Origin: Niveibacterium umoris
Lineage (GTDB): Bacteria; Pseudomonadota; Gammaproteobacteria; Burkholderiales; Rhodocyclaceae
Assembly: GCF_014197015.1 (NCBI RefSeq)
Contig: NZ_JACIET010000001.1
Span: forward strand, 1,488,001-1,552,000
DNA: 64,000 bases
Reading direction: 5' to 3'
The notes beneath the pieces are model-generated. The model did no database searches and had not been told where the DNA came from. It saw nothing but the letters and a program-made list of their open reading frames with translations. Both the position numbers and the translations under genes were made by a program. Positions within the stretch are counted from its first letter, which is position 1. Every line of letters begins with the position of its first letter. Positions 22,286-29,888 of this stretch are shown in pieces.

Positions 22286-23695
22286 ATGGGCAAGATCACA
22301 GTTCGCGAACTCACTCAGCGTATAACCGGCTCGGACATCTGGCTGTCCGACGACGCACCCAAGGGCGCAGGGCGATTTTGCGCACGCATCACCCGGAGCG
22401 GCGAACAAATCTTCTACTTCCGATACACCAGCGAATCCGGAGAGCGCGTCCGCCTCCCGCTCGGCAGATTCGACGCTACAGGAAAGAACGGTCTGACCCT
22501 GGACGCGGCGCGCACCAAAGCCGGCGAGTTGTCAAAGCTCTACCAGTCCGGCGTCAAGAACGTCCGCGAGCATCTGGAACAGTCCGCACGATTGGAACAA
22601 GCGCGACTGGAAGCGGAGGAGGCCCGCCATGAGGCTGAGAAGGCCGCAGCGGAAGCCGAACAGCAGCGCATATCCAAACGTCGTACCGTTGAGCAGGCTG
22701 CGCGGCAGTGGTTCGCAGCACCAGGCAAACGCAGCGGCCAGCCCAAGAGCACCGAACTCATCCGCCGTTTCGAGCGTGACGTATTCCCGAAGATTGGCGC
22801 ATTGGCCTTGGAAGACGTGAAGAAAGGCGATCTCCGCACGCTGCTTGAAGCGATCGAAACACGCGGCGCGCGCGTCCTAGCCCGGCACATGATTGCCGAT
22901 CTGCGGCAGTTCTTCGACTATTGCGTCTCCTTCGACTGGATAGATGCATCCCCGGCAGCGTCAATCAAGCGGACGGACATCGGCGCCAAGGCCGAGGAGC
23001 GGGCACGGGTGCTTTCTGAGGCTGAAGTCCGGGCGCTTCCCCAAGCACTAAAGAGCGCCCACATGGCGAGAAGCACCGAACTGGCAATTTGGGTCATGCT
23101 TTCAACGAGCTGCCGCGTCGGCGAGTTGTCCAAGGCCAGATGGGAGGACGTCGACTTGAACGCCCGGACTTGGAAGATTCCCGAAGACATAGCAAAGAAC
23201 GGCCACGAACATACCGTCTTCCTATCGCCGTTCGCTGTCCGCTGTTTCGAGGAACTGCGCCCCCTCTCCGGGATGACCGAAGACGATGCAGGGAATCTAC
23301 TCCCCTGCCCGTGGGTACTGCCCGCGAAGCACCACAAGGAACACGTCTGCGAGAAGTCGATCGCGAAACAAATCGGCGACCGGCAGCGCGGCGATCGTGG
23401 CGCAATGAGCAACAGAACGGCCCACACCTCGGCGCTGATGATGCCGGGCGGAAAATGGACGCCCCACGATTTGCGGCGAACGGCAGCAACCATGATGACC
23501 GCGCTTGGCGTGCTCCCGGAGGTGGTGGAGCGCTGCTTGAATCATCTGGAACAGAATCGCATGAAGCGCATTTACCAGCGTCACGACTACGCCCCGGAGA
23601 TGCGCGAGGCATGGCGACTGCTGGGCGACCGCCTGGAACTGCTGACTAGCGCCGCAGAGAACGTAGTCACCTTGAAGCCACGCACCGCAGCTTGA
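22286..23695 (+). CDS. Tyrosine integrase of the tRNA-Arg island
   Basis: 469 residues, ATG preceded by AGGGA. It has the P4/DUF4102-like layout: an N-terminal arm-binding domain (RITRSGEQIFYFRYTSESGE, LPLGRFDATGKNGLTL), a charged coiled coil of Glu/Ala/Arg (about 100-135), a core-binding SAM-like domain (about 145-225), and the catalytic domain with CRVGELSKARWEDVDL (Arg I), HDLRRTAATMMTALG (H-x-x-R), and CLNHLEQNRMKRIYQRHDY, in which Tyr is the nucleophile and the preceding His is present. All catalytic residues seem intact. It lies just inside the left attachment repeat and should catalyse integration and excision at tRNA-Arg. Confidence 0.93.
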   Translation: MGKITVRELTQRITGSDIWLSDDAPKGAGRFCARITRSGEQIFYFRYTSESGERVRLPLGRFDATGKNGLTLDAARTKAGELSKLYQSGVKNVREHLEQSARLEQARLEAEEARHEAEKAAAEAEQQRISKRRTVEQAARQWFAAPGKRSGQPKSTELIRRFERDVFPKIGALALEDVKKGDLRTLLEAIETRGARVLARHMIADLRQFFDYCVSFDWIDASPAASIKRTDIGAKAEERARVLSEAEVRALPQALKSAHMARSTELAIWVMLSTSCRVGELSKARWEDVDLNARTWKIPEDIAKNGHEHTVFLSPFAVRCFEELRPLSGMTEDDAGNLLPCPWVLPAKHHKEHVCEKSIAKQIGDRQRGDRGAMSNRTAHTSALMMPGGKWTPHDLRRTAATMMTALGVLPEVVERCLNHLEQNRMKRIYQRHDYAPEMREAWRLLGDRLELLTSAAENVVTLKPRTAA

Positions 23696-23938
23696 GCTGA
23701 TGAGGTGAGACAGGCCGCCGGGGCGCCGTTTCCGTTTAAATTCCGTTCAAGCTTTGTTCAAGTTCGTCCGGAGGTGAGACACGTGTTTGGCGGCGCTTGA
23801 GAGAGAGACCGCGATAGATCAAAGGAGCTTGCGATTTTCTAGGACTTCGCGTTGGCGCCTCAAGTTTCGCCTGACTCCTCTTGTAACATCCTCGTCCGGC
23901 ACAGTGCCCAAGCAACCAGATTCAAATTAGGAACGCTC

Positions 23939-24619
23939 ATGAGAGAAATACTGCTGATGGCGCTAGCTGCTTGCTACGCCGTGAGCATTTCGGCTGCGGA
24001 ACCGAAACCCAAGAAGGCATTGTCCGCTACCAAGGTCGAGCAACCAAAGGCCGTCGCTCGAACACCCACGGGACCAGTCGGCTTTGGCGCACTGAAAATC
24101 GGCATGACCAAGGATGCGGTCGAAGCGCTTAATGAAGCGGACGGCATCTACCTTGCAGGCCCGCTAGTGCCGGACGTCTCGAAGGAAGGGCTTCCCGAGA
24201 ACAAGGCCAAATTTAAGACGTCCGTCGCCTCACCGTTGAACGCCAAGCCGATGGAAGCGTCGCTCACCTTTGAGAACGGCAAGCTCAGCAGACTTTCTCT
24301 TACGGTTGACGACAGGAAGGAGCGCGTCAAAGCGCTAATTAGCGAGAAATACGGGGCCGGCAAGGTGCAAGACACTCGGGAGGAAAAACAGTGCGCCTAT
24401 CGAAACGGAGCTGTTCTCAAGGCAACCTCGGGTTACATCAAGACAACGTGGGTCGAACCAATTTCGGAGACGGAACAAGTTGAGGCAGGGCTAAGCGAAC
24501 TAACGATGGAGACGTGCCCGGGAAGCTTGAAATATGAAATGTTCCGATTCGCCACGGCATCACTCACCATCGAACGTGTACCGATGAATGACAAGAACAA
24601 TGCAGCCAACCTGTTCTAG
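23939..24619 (+). CDS. Secreted hypothetical protein on the island
   Basis: 226 residues from ATG 23939, with a signal peptide (MREILLMALAACYAVSISAA). A Lys/Pro linker (EPKPKKALSATKVEQPKAVA) leads to a domain with GFGALKIGMTKDAVEALN, then alternating strands and helices (SLTFENGKLSRLSLTVDD, ALISEKYGAGKV, CAYRNGAVLKATSGY). The IGMT-x-x-x-V segment resembles the start of BamE/SmpA-like and other small periplasmic folds, but I cannot assign the protein. It is the only plus-strand cargo gene and is convergent with the unknown operon. It may act at the cell surface; function unknown. Confidence 0.65.
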   Translation: MREILLMALAACYAVSISAAEPKPKKALSATKVEQPKAVARTPTGPVGFGALKIGMTKDAVEALNEADGIYLAGPLVPDVSKEGLPENKAKFKTSVASPLNAKPMEASLTFENGKLSRLSLTVDDRKERVKALISEKYGAGKVQDTREEKQCAYRNGAVLKATSGYIKTTWVEPISETEQVEAGLSELTMETCPGSLKYEMFRFATASLTIERVPMNDKNNAANLF

Positions 24620-24717
24620 GTCCAGATTCGCTTGAGTGCTGCGCCCCCAGTCGATGAATTCAGCAGCAAGGAGTGACGGTGGTCAGCCCTTGCTTCCGTT
24701 CTCCGTCAGCCAATGTT

Positions 24718-24761
24718 GTCAGCCCCTAACCCGTTGCAGAGCGCGGGCTTAAGGGGCTGAC
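24718..24761. terminator. Bidirectional hairpin between convergent island genes
   Basis: GTCAGCCCCT and AGGGGCTGAC form a perfect 10-bp stem, extended inwards by CCCG/CGGG across a small internal bulge. It lies between the convergent secreted-protein gene and the minus-strand operon and probably ends transcription from both. Confidence 0.65.
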
Positions 24762-24820
24762 GAGTTGGGCGGTCGGCTCTGCTTAGTATCTCTCCTCCCG
24801 GAGGGATACAGCTGCCCCCC

Positions 24821-25717
24821 TCAGACGATCAGCGACTTGGGAAGATCGCGGCGCAGTTTCTCGATGGCGTTGTGTGCCTGCTGCCGGGTCATCGGCGCGA
24901 CCATCCCGGAGTAGAAGTGCGCAGCAAGTTGGGGGCTCCAATCCGCCACGACGCAACACTTCCAGAACCGCAGGCGATCTATGCAGCTCCGAGCCCTGTT
25001 CGTCGCGTCACCTCTCGCCTGAACGACCGTCAGCGCCGCAGCAACCTTGGGCTCAAGAGCGGGGAACGACAGGCCCGCACGTGCATCAAGGTGCAGGAAG
25101 ACAAGCTCGCGCCCCAGTGCAGCAGTGTTCCGCCACTCGCCTTTGCGCTGATGCGGCGTTTGCTTGGCAAAGCGGTACCACTCAGCTGCAAGCTCAGACA
25201 AGAGCTTGTTGCAGTTCGCAGCGAAGAACGGGCGGCGCCCCTGCGTTGCTGGCAACCTGAAGCGCTGGCGCTGTTGCAGCGCGCAGCGCCGCAGCCAGAG
25301 CAGATCAAGCATAAACAGCAACATTCGATCGAACATCGCACGCTTGATGGGATAAAACTTGGGTAAGCCGTAGAGCGCAGGCGGAACTCCGCGATCGACA
25401 AGCTGAGCGCCAAACAGGACAAACAGCACTCCTGCCTTGATGCGCCGATCGGCTGTCTCCTCGTCATCACAAACGAGGGCGTAAAGCTTGCCCATCGCAG
25501 ACAGCGCCTGTGCGCTGGCCGGAAGGCGTCCAGACTGCTCGAATGCACGCAGCGCCTTGATGATCTCTTGCCAGAGGCTGTCACGACCTTCCGAATCGTC
25601 ATTGTCGGCAGCCCCGTCGCCACCATTCATCTCATCGTCGCTTGGAGGCTCCGGGATGAACGAAAAACCCCGCTCATCGAGCGGGGCTGGCAGTTGATCG
25701 TACGAGGGCGCGTTCAT
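24821..25717 (-). CDS. Unknown island protein (298 aa)
   Basis: Last gene of the five-gene minus-strand operon; its start overlaps the previous stop by ATGA. The first 50 residues are acidic and disordered (PPSDDEMNGGDGAADNDDSE). The remainder is helical with many Leu, Arg and Trp residues (FDRMLLFMLDLLWLRRCALQ, WRNTAALGRELVFLHLDARA, RFWKCCVVADWSPQLAAHFY). No membrane segment, nuclease or ATPase motif is evident. I do not recognise it. Position suggests that it works with the three upstream small proteins. Codon use is like the chromosome. Confidence 0.7.
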   Translation of the reverse strand: MNAPSYDQLPAPLDERGFSFIPEPPSDDEMNGGDGAADNDDSEGRDSLWQEIIKALRAFEQSGRLPASAQALSAMGKLYALVCDDEETADRRIKAGVLFVLFGAQLVDRGVPPALYGLPKFYPIKRAMFDRMLLFMLDLLWLRRCALQQRQRFRLPATQGRRPFFAANCNKLLSELAAEWYRFAKQTPHQRKGEWRNTAALGRELVFLHLDARAGLSFPALEPKVAAALTVVQARGDATNRARSCIDRLRFWKCCVVADWSPQLAAHFYSGMVAPMTRQQAHNAIEKLRRDLPKSLIV

Positions 25718-26007
25718 GCTTCGACGAACGCCGCTGGGCGCTCATACAGCGACAGCACAAGCGTAGCGAGTTGGTTGCTCAAGTCCTGGTTGAGACCAGC
25801 GAGAATCGCATAGCGATCAACGGAATCGGCCTCTTCCCTTGCCTGCTCGACACGGACAAGAAAGAAGTCGTCCGCGACCATGCCTCCGAGTGTTTCAAGC
25901 TCGCGCATCTGCTCGCGAATGCGGGCCTCCAATGTGTCACAAGCGCCGCCGATCGCGGCGATCTTCACCGCAGGTCGGGTGCCAGAATGGTTCTCGCCTC
26001 CGGTCAT
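25714..26007 (-). CDS. Unknown small island protein (97 aa)
   Basis: 97 residues, overlapped by ATGA-type junctions on both sides, so translation is coupled with its neighbours. After a short head it is almost entirely helical (LEARIREQMRELETLGGMVA, then FFLVRVEQAREEADSVDRY, and LNQDLSNQLATLVLSLYERP), with heptad-like hydrophobic spacing that suggests a coiled-coil dimer or a subunit of a complex. No family recognised. Confidence 0.65.
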   Translation of the reverse strand: MTGGENHSGTRPAVKIAAIGGACDTLEARIREQMRELETLGGMVADDFFLVRVEQAREEADSVDRYAILAGLNQDLSNQLATLVLSLYERPAAFVEA

Positions 26008-26558
26008 TTGAAGCCATCCGTGAGTTTGTCCAGCTCAGCCCCCGTAGGGAATTCCATCAATTTGAACGCTTCCATGTCAAAACCGGACATCGGGTCAAAC
26101 ATTCGGCCCGCCGCCTGCAGCGCCGATTCGACCGCCGACAGGTTAGTGAAGGTGGCAGCGCCGTCTTGCAGACGTGCGCAGATCAGCCAGCGCCCCGGAA
26201 GCACCGCCGACTCGATGATGGTTATCGGGAACGGAAGCTCGACGTCGCCCGGGTTGGAGCCGAGCACGCGTGATGCCAGGACGATTTCATGCGAAACGTC
26301 GATCGGGAGTTCCAAAACCGTCGGCAGCGTCGCCGGAAGGTAAGGCTTGATCGCGGCACACACGGTTATGAAGTGCCGGAGCCCTTCGGCGGGACTGAGA
26401 TGCGGCGCCGTAGTCTTTGCTACCGCCTTCCGCCCTTCGTCCTTGTAGTGGCCTGTTTGGTTGAAGCCGAGATGGGGCGCGGCGCCGTCGATCGCCGCCA
26501 ACTCCTCTTCGTCGAGGCGGATGCGCTCGTCGCCAATGCGAATCTGTATCGAACTCAT
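26004..26558 (-). CDS. Unknown island protein (184 aa)
   Basis: 184 residues. The N-terminus looks like a short acidic domain (IQIRIGDERIRLDEEELAAI). A central helical and strand region (SPAEGLRHFITVCAAIKPYL, ITIIESAVLPGRWLICARL) is followed by a C-terminal part with FDPMSGFDMEAFKLMEFPTG. No signal peptide, TM segment or catalytic motif is evident. Start and stop overlap the flanking genes. The size and the order regulator, 184 aa, 97 aa, 298 aa suggest a dedicated module; function unknown. Confidence 0.65.
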   Translation of the reverse strand: MSSIQIRIGDERIRLDEEELAAIDGAAPHLGFNQTGHYKDEGRKAVAKTTAPHLSPAEGLRHFITVCAAIKPYLPATLPTVLELPIDVSHEIVLASRVLGSNPGDVELPFPITIIESAVLPGRWLICARLQDGAATFTNLSAVESALQAAGRMFDPMSGFDMEAFKLMEFPTGAELDKLTDGFK

Positions 26559-26794
26559 TGAACGCCCCCTTTCGTCGCACGGGGCAAAGCGTCGATGAAG
26601 GCAGCAATCTCGTCGGCATAGAAGCGGGTCGAGGCGCCGACCTTAACGGGCGCGGGCAGTTCGCCCTTCGCCAGCATGTCATAGACCTTCGCGCGTGAGA
26701 CACCGAGGACCGCTTGAGTCCGCTTCAGGTCGATGAGATAGCGCAGCTGCGGCACGTAGCCGCCTTGCGGGAACTGCTTTGGATTGTCTTGCAT
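26555..26794 (-). CDS. AlpA/excisionase-like helix-turn-helix protein
   Basis: 79 residues from the ATG at 26794, chosen for its AGGGG ribosome site and because the domain follows directly. The core is YLIDLKRTQAVLGVSRAKVY (helix-turn-helix), then DMLAKGELPAPVKVG and STRFYADEIAAFIDALPRA, the MerR/AlpA-like small HTH pattern in which the wing contacts DNA. AlpA and excisionase proteins of tRNA-borne islands act as recombination directionality factors or activate the integrase. Its stop overlaps the start of the next gene. A likely controller of excision of this element (inference). Confidence 0.8.
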   Translation of the reverse strand: MQDNPKQFPQGGYVPQLRYLIDLKRTQAVLGVSRAKVYDMLAKGELPAPVKVGASTRFYADEIAAFIDALPRATKGGVQ

Positions 26795-26932
26795 GGAAAC
26801 CCCTTTCTGTCTGGGCGTCTTCGGGCGTCGGTTGACACCCGTGTAACGCGGCAGAAGGAGTATCCGGCGCCCCATTCATCAAAAAAGGACAGTTGCGCAC
26901 AAAAACCGCCCAGGAACCTTCCGAGGCCTCGC

Positions 26933-27622
26933 CTAGGGAAGCGCAGGGAGTCCGGTAAGGAAGGCTTCGAATTCCTCATCGCTCATCGTAACGAGCATGT
27001 CTTCTAGGCTCAGCCCCTCATCCGCGACAGAGACCTTGGTTGGGATGCCGGGCTTCTGGACGACTTCGCCCGTCGGTTTCAGCACGCGTCGCAACCCTGA
27101 GTGCTCGATCGCCTTGCGGACGGCATCGAGGGAGAGGGTTTCGTCGTCACGATGGCGCTGATGCCGCTGAGCGCTGACCAGGGCTTTCGGATGCCTCAGC
27201 GCCTTTAGAGCGAGCCGTTGTGCCTTGGCGCGCGCCACCGTGCGTGCGTGCGCCTCATTCAATGCTGCGTAGCCAAAGGCTGGAAACGCCAGCACCTCGT
27301 CAGTTGCGGCAATCCAGTCATAGACAAGCCGAACCGTGGAGTCACGGCGCTGCTCTTGCCAGTCCTTCGCGTTACCTGGCAGGTCGCACCAGTCCCGGAA
27401 CAGGCCTACCAGGCACTGAAGATCGGACGCATCAAGGTTTGGCCTAGCCTCGTAGCAAAGCAACCACCGTTTCCGCTCGTCACTACCTCGCCAACGGCCC
27501 CACCAGTCTTCCGAGCCTGCCCGGACTGAGGCTAACAAGCTCATGCGCAGCCCTCTGGCTAAGCGCTCCGCAGCCTCAATCTGTTCGTTACGCTCGAAGT
27601 CCGACAGCTGCTGTTTGCCCAT
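26933..27622 (-). CDS. Unknown island protein (229 aa), first gene of the operon
   Basis: 229 residues from the ATG at 27622 (GGGGGG just upstream); a longer frame would start inside the arm repeats. The protein is helical and rich in Trp/Arg/Asp: FERNEQIEAAERLARGLRMS, SEDWWGRWRGSDERKRWLLC, LRDWCDLPGNAKDW-like segments (FRDWCDLPGNAKDW), a basic stretch AKAQRLALKALRHPKALVSA and an acidic tail with SLEDMLVTMSDEEFEAFL. No known fold recognised. It could be a DNA-binding or adaptor protein. It is separated from the AlpA-like gene by 138 bp, which may hold that gene's own promoter. Confidence 0.65.
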   Translation of the reverse strand: MGKQQLSDFERNEQIEAAERLARGLRMSLLASVRAGSEDWWGRWRGSDERKRWLLCYEARPNLDASDLQCLVGLFRDWCDLPGNAKDWQEQRRDSTVRLVYDWIAATDEVLAFPAFGYAALNEAHARTVARAKAQRLALKALRHPKALVSAQRHQRHRDDETLSLDAVRKAIEHSGLRRVLKPTGEVVQKPGIPTKVSVADEGLSLEDMLVTMSDEEFEAFLTGLPALP

Positions 27623-27653
27623 ACCCCCCCAAGTACGGCCTACAGGTTTCGAC

Positions 27654-27675
27654 AAACGGGCACCAAACGGGCACC
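27654..27675 (+). repeat. Tandem 11-mers near the right island end (putative integrase arm sites)
   Basis: Second pair of AAACGGGCACC repeats, in the same orientation as the pair at 22255-22276, 21 bp inside the right attachment repeat. Paired arm sites at both ends support their role in forming the recombination complex. Confidence 0.6.
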
Positions 27676-27696
27676 AGAACGCCATCCAGGCCTAGA

Positions 27697-27788
27697 AAAG
27701 CAAAAAGCCCAGTCCGAAGACTGGGCTAAGTGCTTGATTTAGGTGGCGCATCCGGCAGGATTCGAACCCACGACCCCCTGGTTCGTAG
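27697..27788 (-). repeat. Right attachment repeat of the tRNA-Arg island
   Basis: Copy of 22036-22127 with one mismatch (27772). Here the repeat is continuous with the intact 5' half of tRNA-Arg, so the tRNA gene stays functional after insertion. The crossover lies somewhere in the 92 bp; the segment between equivalent points is 5661 bp. Confidence 0.92.
27701..27727 (-). terminator. Rho-independent terminator of tRNA-Arg
   Basis: AGCCCAGTC-TTCG-GACTGGGCT followed by TTTTTG on the minus strand: a 9-bp perfect stem with a UUCG loop and a T-run, 17 bp after the tRNA 3' end. The same structure is duplicated at 22040-22066. Confidence 0.9.
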
Positions 27789-27820
27789 CCAGGTACTCTA
27801 TCCAACTGAGCTACGGATGC
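27744..27820 (-). tRNA. tRNA-Arg (ACG)
   Basis: 77 nt with encoded CCA. Acceptor GCATCCG/CGGATGC pairs fully; D arm contains AGCTCAGTTGGATAGAG; anticodon stem CTGG(C)/(A)CCAG holds the loop with anticodon ACG; T arm has GGTTCGAATCC. It is the attachment site of the adjacent island. Confidence 0.95.
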
Positions 27821-27887
27821 GCTGAGAAGCGGAACTATAGACTACTATTCACGTCTTCGCAAGTTTTATTACACAACCACCAACTAG

Positions 27888-27981
27888 TGGCGGAGAGTGA
27901 GGGATTCGAACCCTCGATACGAGTTTTAGCCCGTATGCTCCCTTAGCAGGGGAGTGCCTTCGACCTCTCGGCCAACTCTCC
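27888..27981 (-). tRNA. tRNA-Ser (GCT)
   Basis: 94 nt with encoded CCA. Acceptor GGAGAGT/ACTCTCC; anticodon loop CTGCTAA within CTCCC/GGGAG, anticodon GCT; long variable arm (ATACGGGC...GTAT type) as expected for class II tRNA-Ser; T arm GGTTCGAATCC. Confidence 0.95.
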
Positions 27982-28036
27982 ACTCAAGACTTGGGACTAT
28001 AACTAGTTTGCCTAGACTTCGTCAATGAGCAGCGCC

Positions 28037-29266
28037 TTACGCGCCCTCTTGATCGAGTTCAAAGGCCTTGTGCAAGACCCTCACGGCGAGTTCAAGATAC
28101 TTCTCGTCGATCACGACGGATATCTTGATCTCCGAGGTCGAGATCATCTGAATGTTGATGCCTTCCTCTGCGAGCGTGCGGAACATCTTGCTTGCGACGC
28201 CAGGATGGGAGCGCATGCCGACCCCGACCGCCGAAACCTTGCAGATACCCTTATCGCCCACAACCTCGCGCGCACCGATGTGCGCCTTCACTTCTTCGAG
28301 GACGGCACGTGCCTTTTCGAACTCGGAGCGATTGACCGTGAACGAGAAATCCGTTGTTCCATCACGACCAACGTTTTGGATGATCATATCCACGTCAAGG
28401 TTGGCATCAGCGATAGGACCAAGAATTTGGTAGGCGATGCCGGGCCTGTCAGGCACACCAAGCACGGTGAGCTTCGCCTCGTCACGGTTGAAGGCAATCC
28501 CGGAGATGATCGGCTGTTCCATGCTGCTATCTTCCTCAACAGTTATCAACGTGCCCTCGCCTTCCTCCTGGAAGCTCGACAACACGCGCAGTTTCACTTT
28601 GTACTTGCCGGCAAATTCGACCGAACGGATCTGCAACACCTTGGAGCCGAGACTCGCCATTTCGAGCATTTCCTCGAAGGTAATGCGATCGAGCTTTCTC
28701 GCCTCGGGGACAATACGCGGGTCAGTCGTGTACACCCCGTCGACATCGGTGTAGATCTGACACTCATCGGCGTGCAACGCCGCCGCCAGTGCGACCCCGG
28801 TGGTATCCGACCCCCCCCGTCCAAGCGTTGTGATGTTGCCAGCCTCGTCAACACCCTGGAAGCCGGCGACTACAACAACACGCCCCTCTTCGAGATCCGC
28901 CCGAATCGGATCTTCGTCGATCTTGAGGATGCGGGCCTTTGTGTGTGAGTTGTCGGTCAAGATACGGACCTGATGCCCGGTATAGCTTCTCGCACTCACG
29001 CCAAGATCCATAAGCGCCATCGACAACAAGCCGATAGTCACCTGCTCGCCCGTCGAAACAACCACATCCAGCTCACGCGGATCGGGCGCGGCTTGCATTT
29101 CCTTGGCCAAGGCAATCAGCCGATTGGTCTCGCCCGTCATCGCAGAAACCACAACCACGACTTGGTGGCCGTCCTTCTGGAAGCGTGCGATCCGCTTGGC
29201 CACGTTCTTGATTCGGTCCGTTGAACCAACGGAAGTGCCGCCATACTTTTGAACTATCAGTGCCAT
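28037..29266 (-). CDS. lysC: Aspartate kinase
   Basis: 409 residues from the ATG at 29266, where the family starts with MALIVQKYGGTSVGS. The kinase domain (1-245) has KFGG-like KYGGTSVG, VVVSAMTGETNRLI, STGEQVTIGLLS, FQGVDEAGNITTLGRGGSDT and the YTDVDGVYTTDPR substrate loop. Two ACT domains (about 265-405) follow (LGVPDRPGIAYQILGPIADA; VGVGMRSHPGVASKMFRTLA), the sites of feedback control by lysine and threonine. The enzyme phosphorylates aspartate, first step of the lysine, threonine, methionine and diaminopimelate pathway; dapB of the same pathway is at 61088. Length is normal for the single-domain class. Monocistronic and next to tRNA-Ser/tRNA-Arg. Confidence 0.96.
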   Translation of the reverse strand: MALIVQKYGGTSVGSTDRIKNVAKRIARFQKDGHQVVVVVSAMTGETNRLIALAKEMQAAPDPRELDVVVSTGEQVTIGLLSMALMDLGVSARSYTGHQVRILTDNSHTKARILKIDEDPIRADLEEGRVVVVAGFQGVDEAGNITTLGRGGSDTTGVALAAALHADECQIYTDVDGVYTTDPRIVPEARKLDRITFEEMLEMASLGSKVLQIRSVEFAGKYKVKLRVLSSFQEEGEGTLITVEEDSSMEQPIISGIAFNRDEAKLTVLGVPDRPGIAYQILGPIADANLDVDMIIQNVGRDGTTDFSFTVNRSEFEKARAVLEEVKAHIGAREVVGDKGICKVSAVGVGMRSHPGVASKMFRTLAEEGINIQMISTSEIKISVVIDEKYLELAVRVLHKAFELDQEGA

Positions 29267-29400
29267 CGTCGTATCTGCATCACGTGGGATGGAAGATTTT
29301 ACACGAACTCCCGGCGTCACCTCAGACCACGCGTGACAGTCTTTTACAGATCAATCCAAGCCAGACATCAGCGTTCGGGTATGGCAATCGAGTATTGATC

Positions 29401-29406
29401 TATAAT
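29401..29406 (+). promoter_or_regulatory. -10 box (TATAAT) for the XRE-like regulator
   Basis: A perfect TATAAT about 97 bp before the start codon. No good -35 hexamer at 16-18 bp spacing is seen, so the promoter may need an activator. The leader contains two hairpins, including GCCATC-GCGCA-GATGGC. Confidence 0.5.
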
Positions 29407-29502
29407 ATGGGAACTGTCGGCCGGTACGCCGGTCTGTGTAGGGGAGCGCCATCGCGCAGATGGCCGGGGTCACAGACAAGAAATCGAAACGAGGTTGCCA
29501 CC

Positions 29503-29796
29503 ATGAAAAGTAACGACAAAGTTGATGTTCGTGAGATCCGCCGGAAACTCGGCCTCAATCAGTCTCAGTTCTGGTCGAAGATCGGTGTCACGCAAAGCGG
29601 CGGGTCGCGCTACGAGAGCGGCCGCAACATCCCGCGCCCTGTTCAGGCACTTCTGCGCCTTGTACACGTTGAACAGGTGGATATTGGCAAGATCCGCAAA
29701 GACGATCTCGAAGTGATCGAGTATCTGAAGAATGCCGACCCCGATCTTCTTAAGAATCTTAAGAAAGAAGCAAAGGCAAAGAAGAAGACCGGCTGA
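29503..29796 (+). CDS. XRE-like helix-turn-helix regulator
   Basis: 97 residues from ATG 29503 (GAGG nearby). The HTH reads VREIRRKLGLNQSQFWSKIG, VTQSGGSRYESGRNIPRPVQ and ALLRLVHVEQV, i.e. Cro/C1-type helices 1-5 with recognition helix TQSGGSRYE. The C-terminal tail has LEVIEYLKNADPDLLKNL and ends in a Lys-rich stretch. It is a chromosomal gene of a small family seen in betaproteobacteria; its targets are unknown. A promoter -10 and a structured leader precede it, and a terminator follows. Confidence 0.8.
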   Translation: MKSNDKVDVREIRRKLGLNQSQFWSKIGVTQSGGSRYESGRNIPRPVQALLRLVHVEQVDIGKIRKDDLEVIEYLKNADPDLLKNLKKEAKAKKKTG

Positions 29797-29825
29797 TACT
29801 GCTCTTCCAGCCGAGAACGTCCAAG

Positions 29826-29857
29826 CAACGGCATCCTCTGGGTGCCGTTGTTATTTT
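29826..29857 (+). terminator. Terminator of the XRE-like gene
   Basis: CAACGGCA-CC-TCT-GG-TGCCGTTG with a following TTATTTT: 8-bp outer stem plus T-rich tail, about 30 bp after the stop codon. Confidence 0.85.
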
Positions 29858-29888
29858 ATGCAGCCCCCATCTCTTGTCCGAGAACCGT

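Noticed and set aside
23702-23781. Direct repeat GAGGTGAGACA after the integrase gene
   Set aside because: Two copies 69 bp apart, without further copies or position at an element end; may be chance.
29221-29502. Longer N-terminus for the XRE-like regulator
   Set aside because: The open frame extends upstream, but it would cover the promoter and leader and overlap lysC; the ATG at 29503 precedes the HTH directly.
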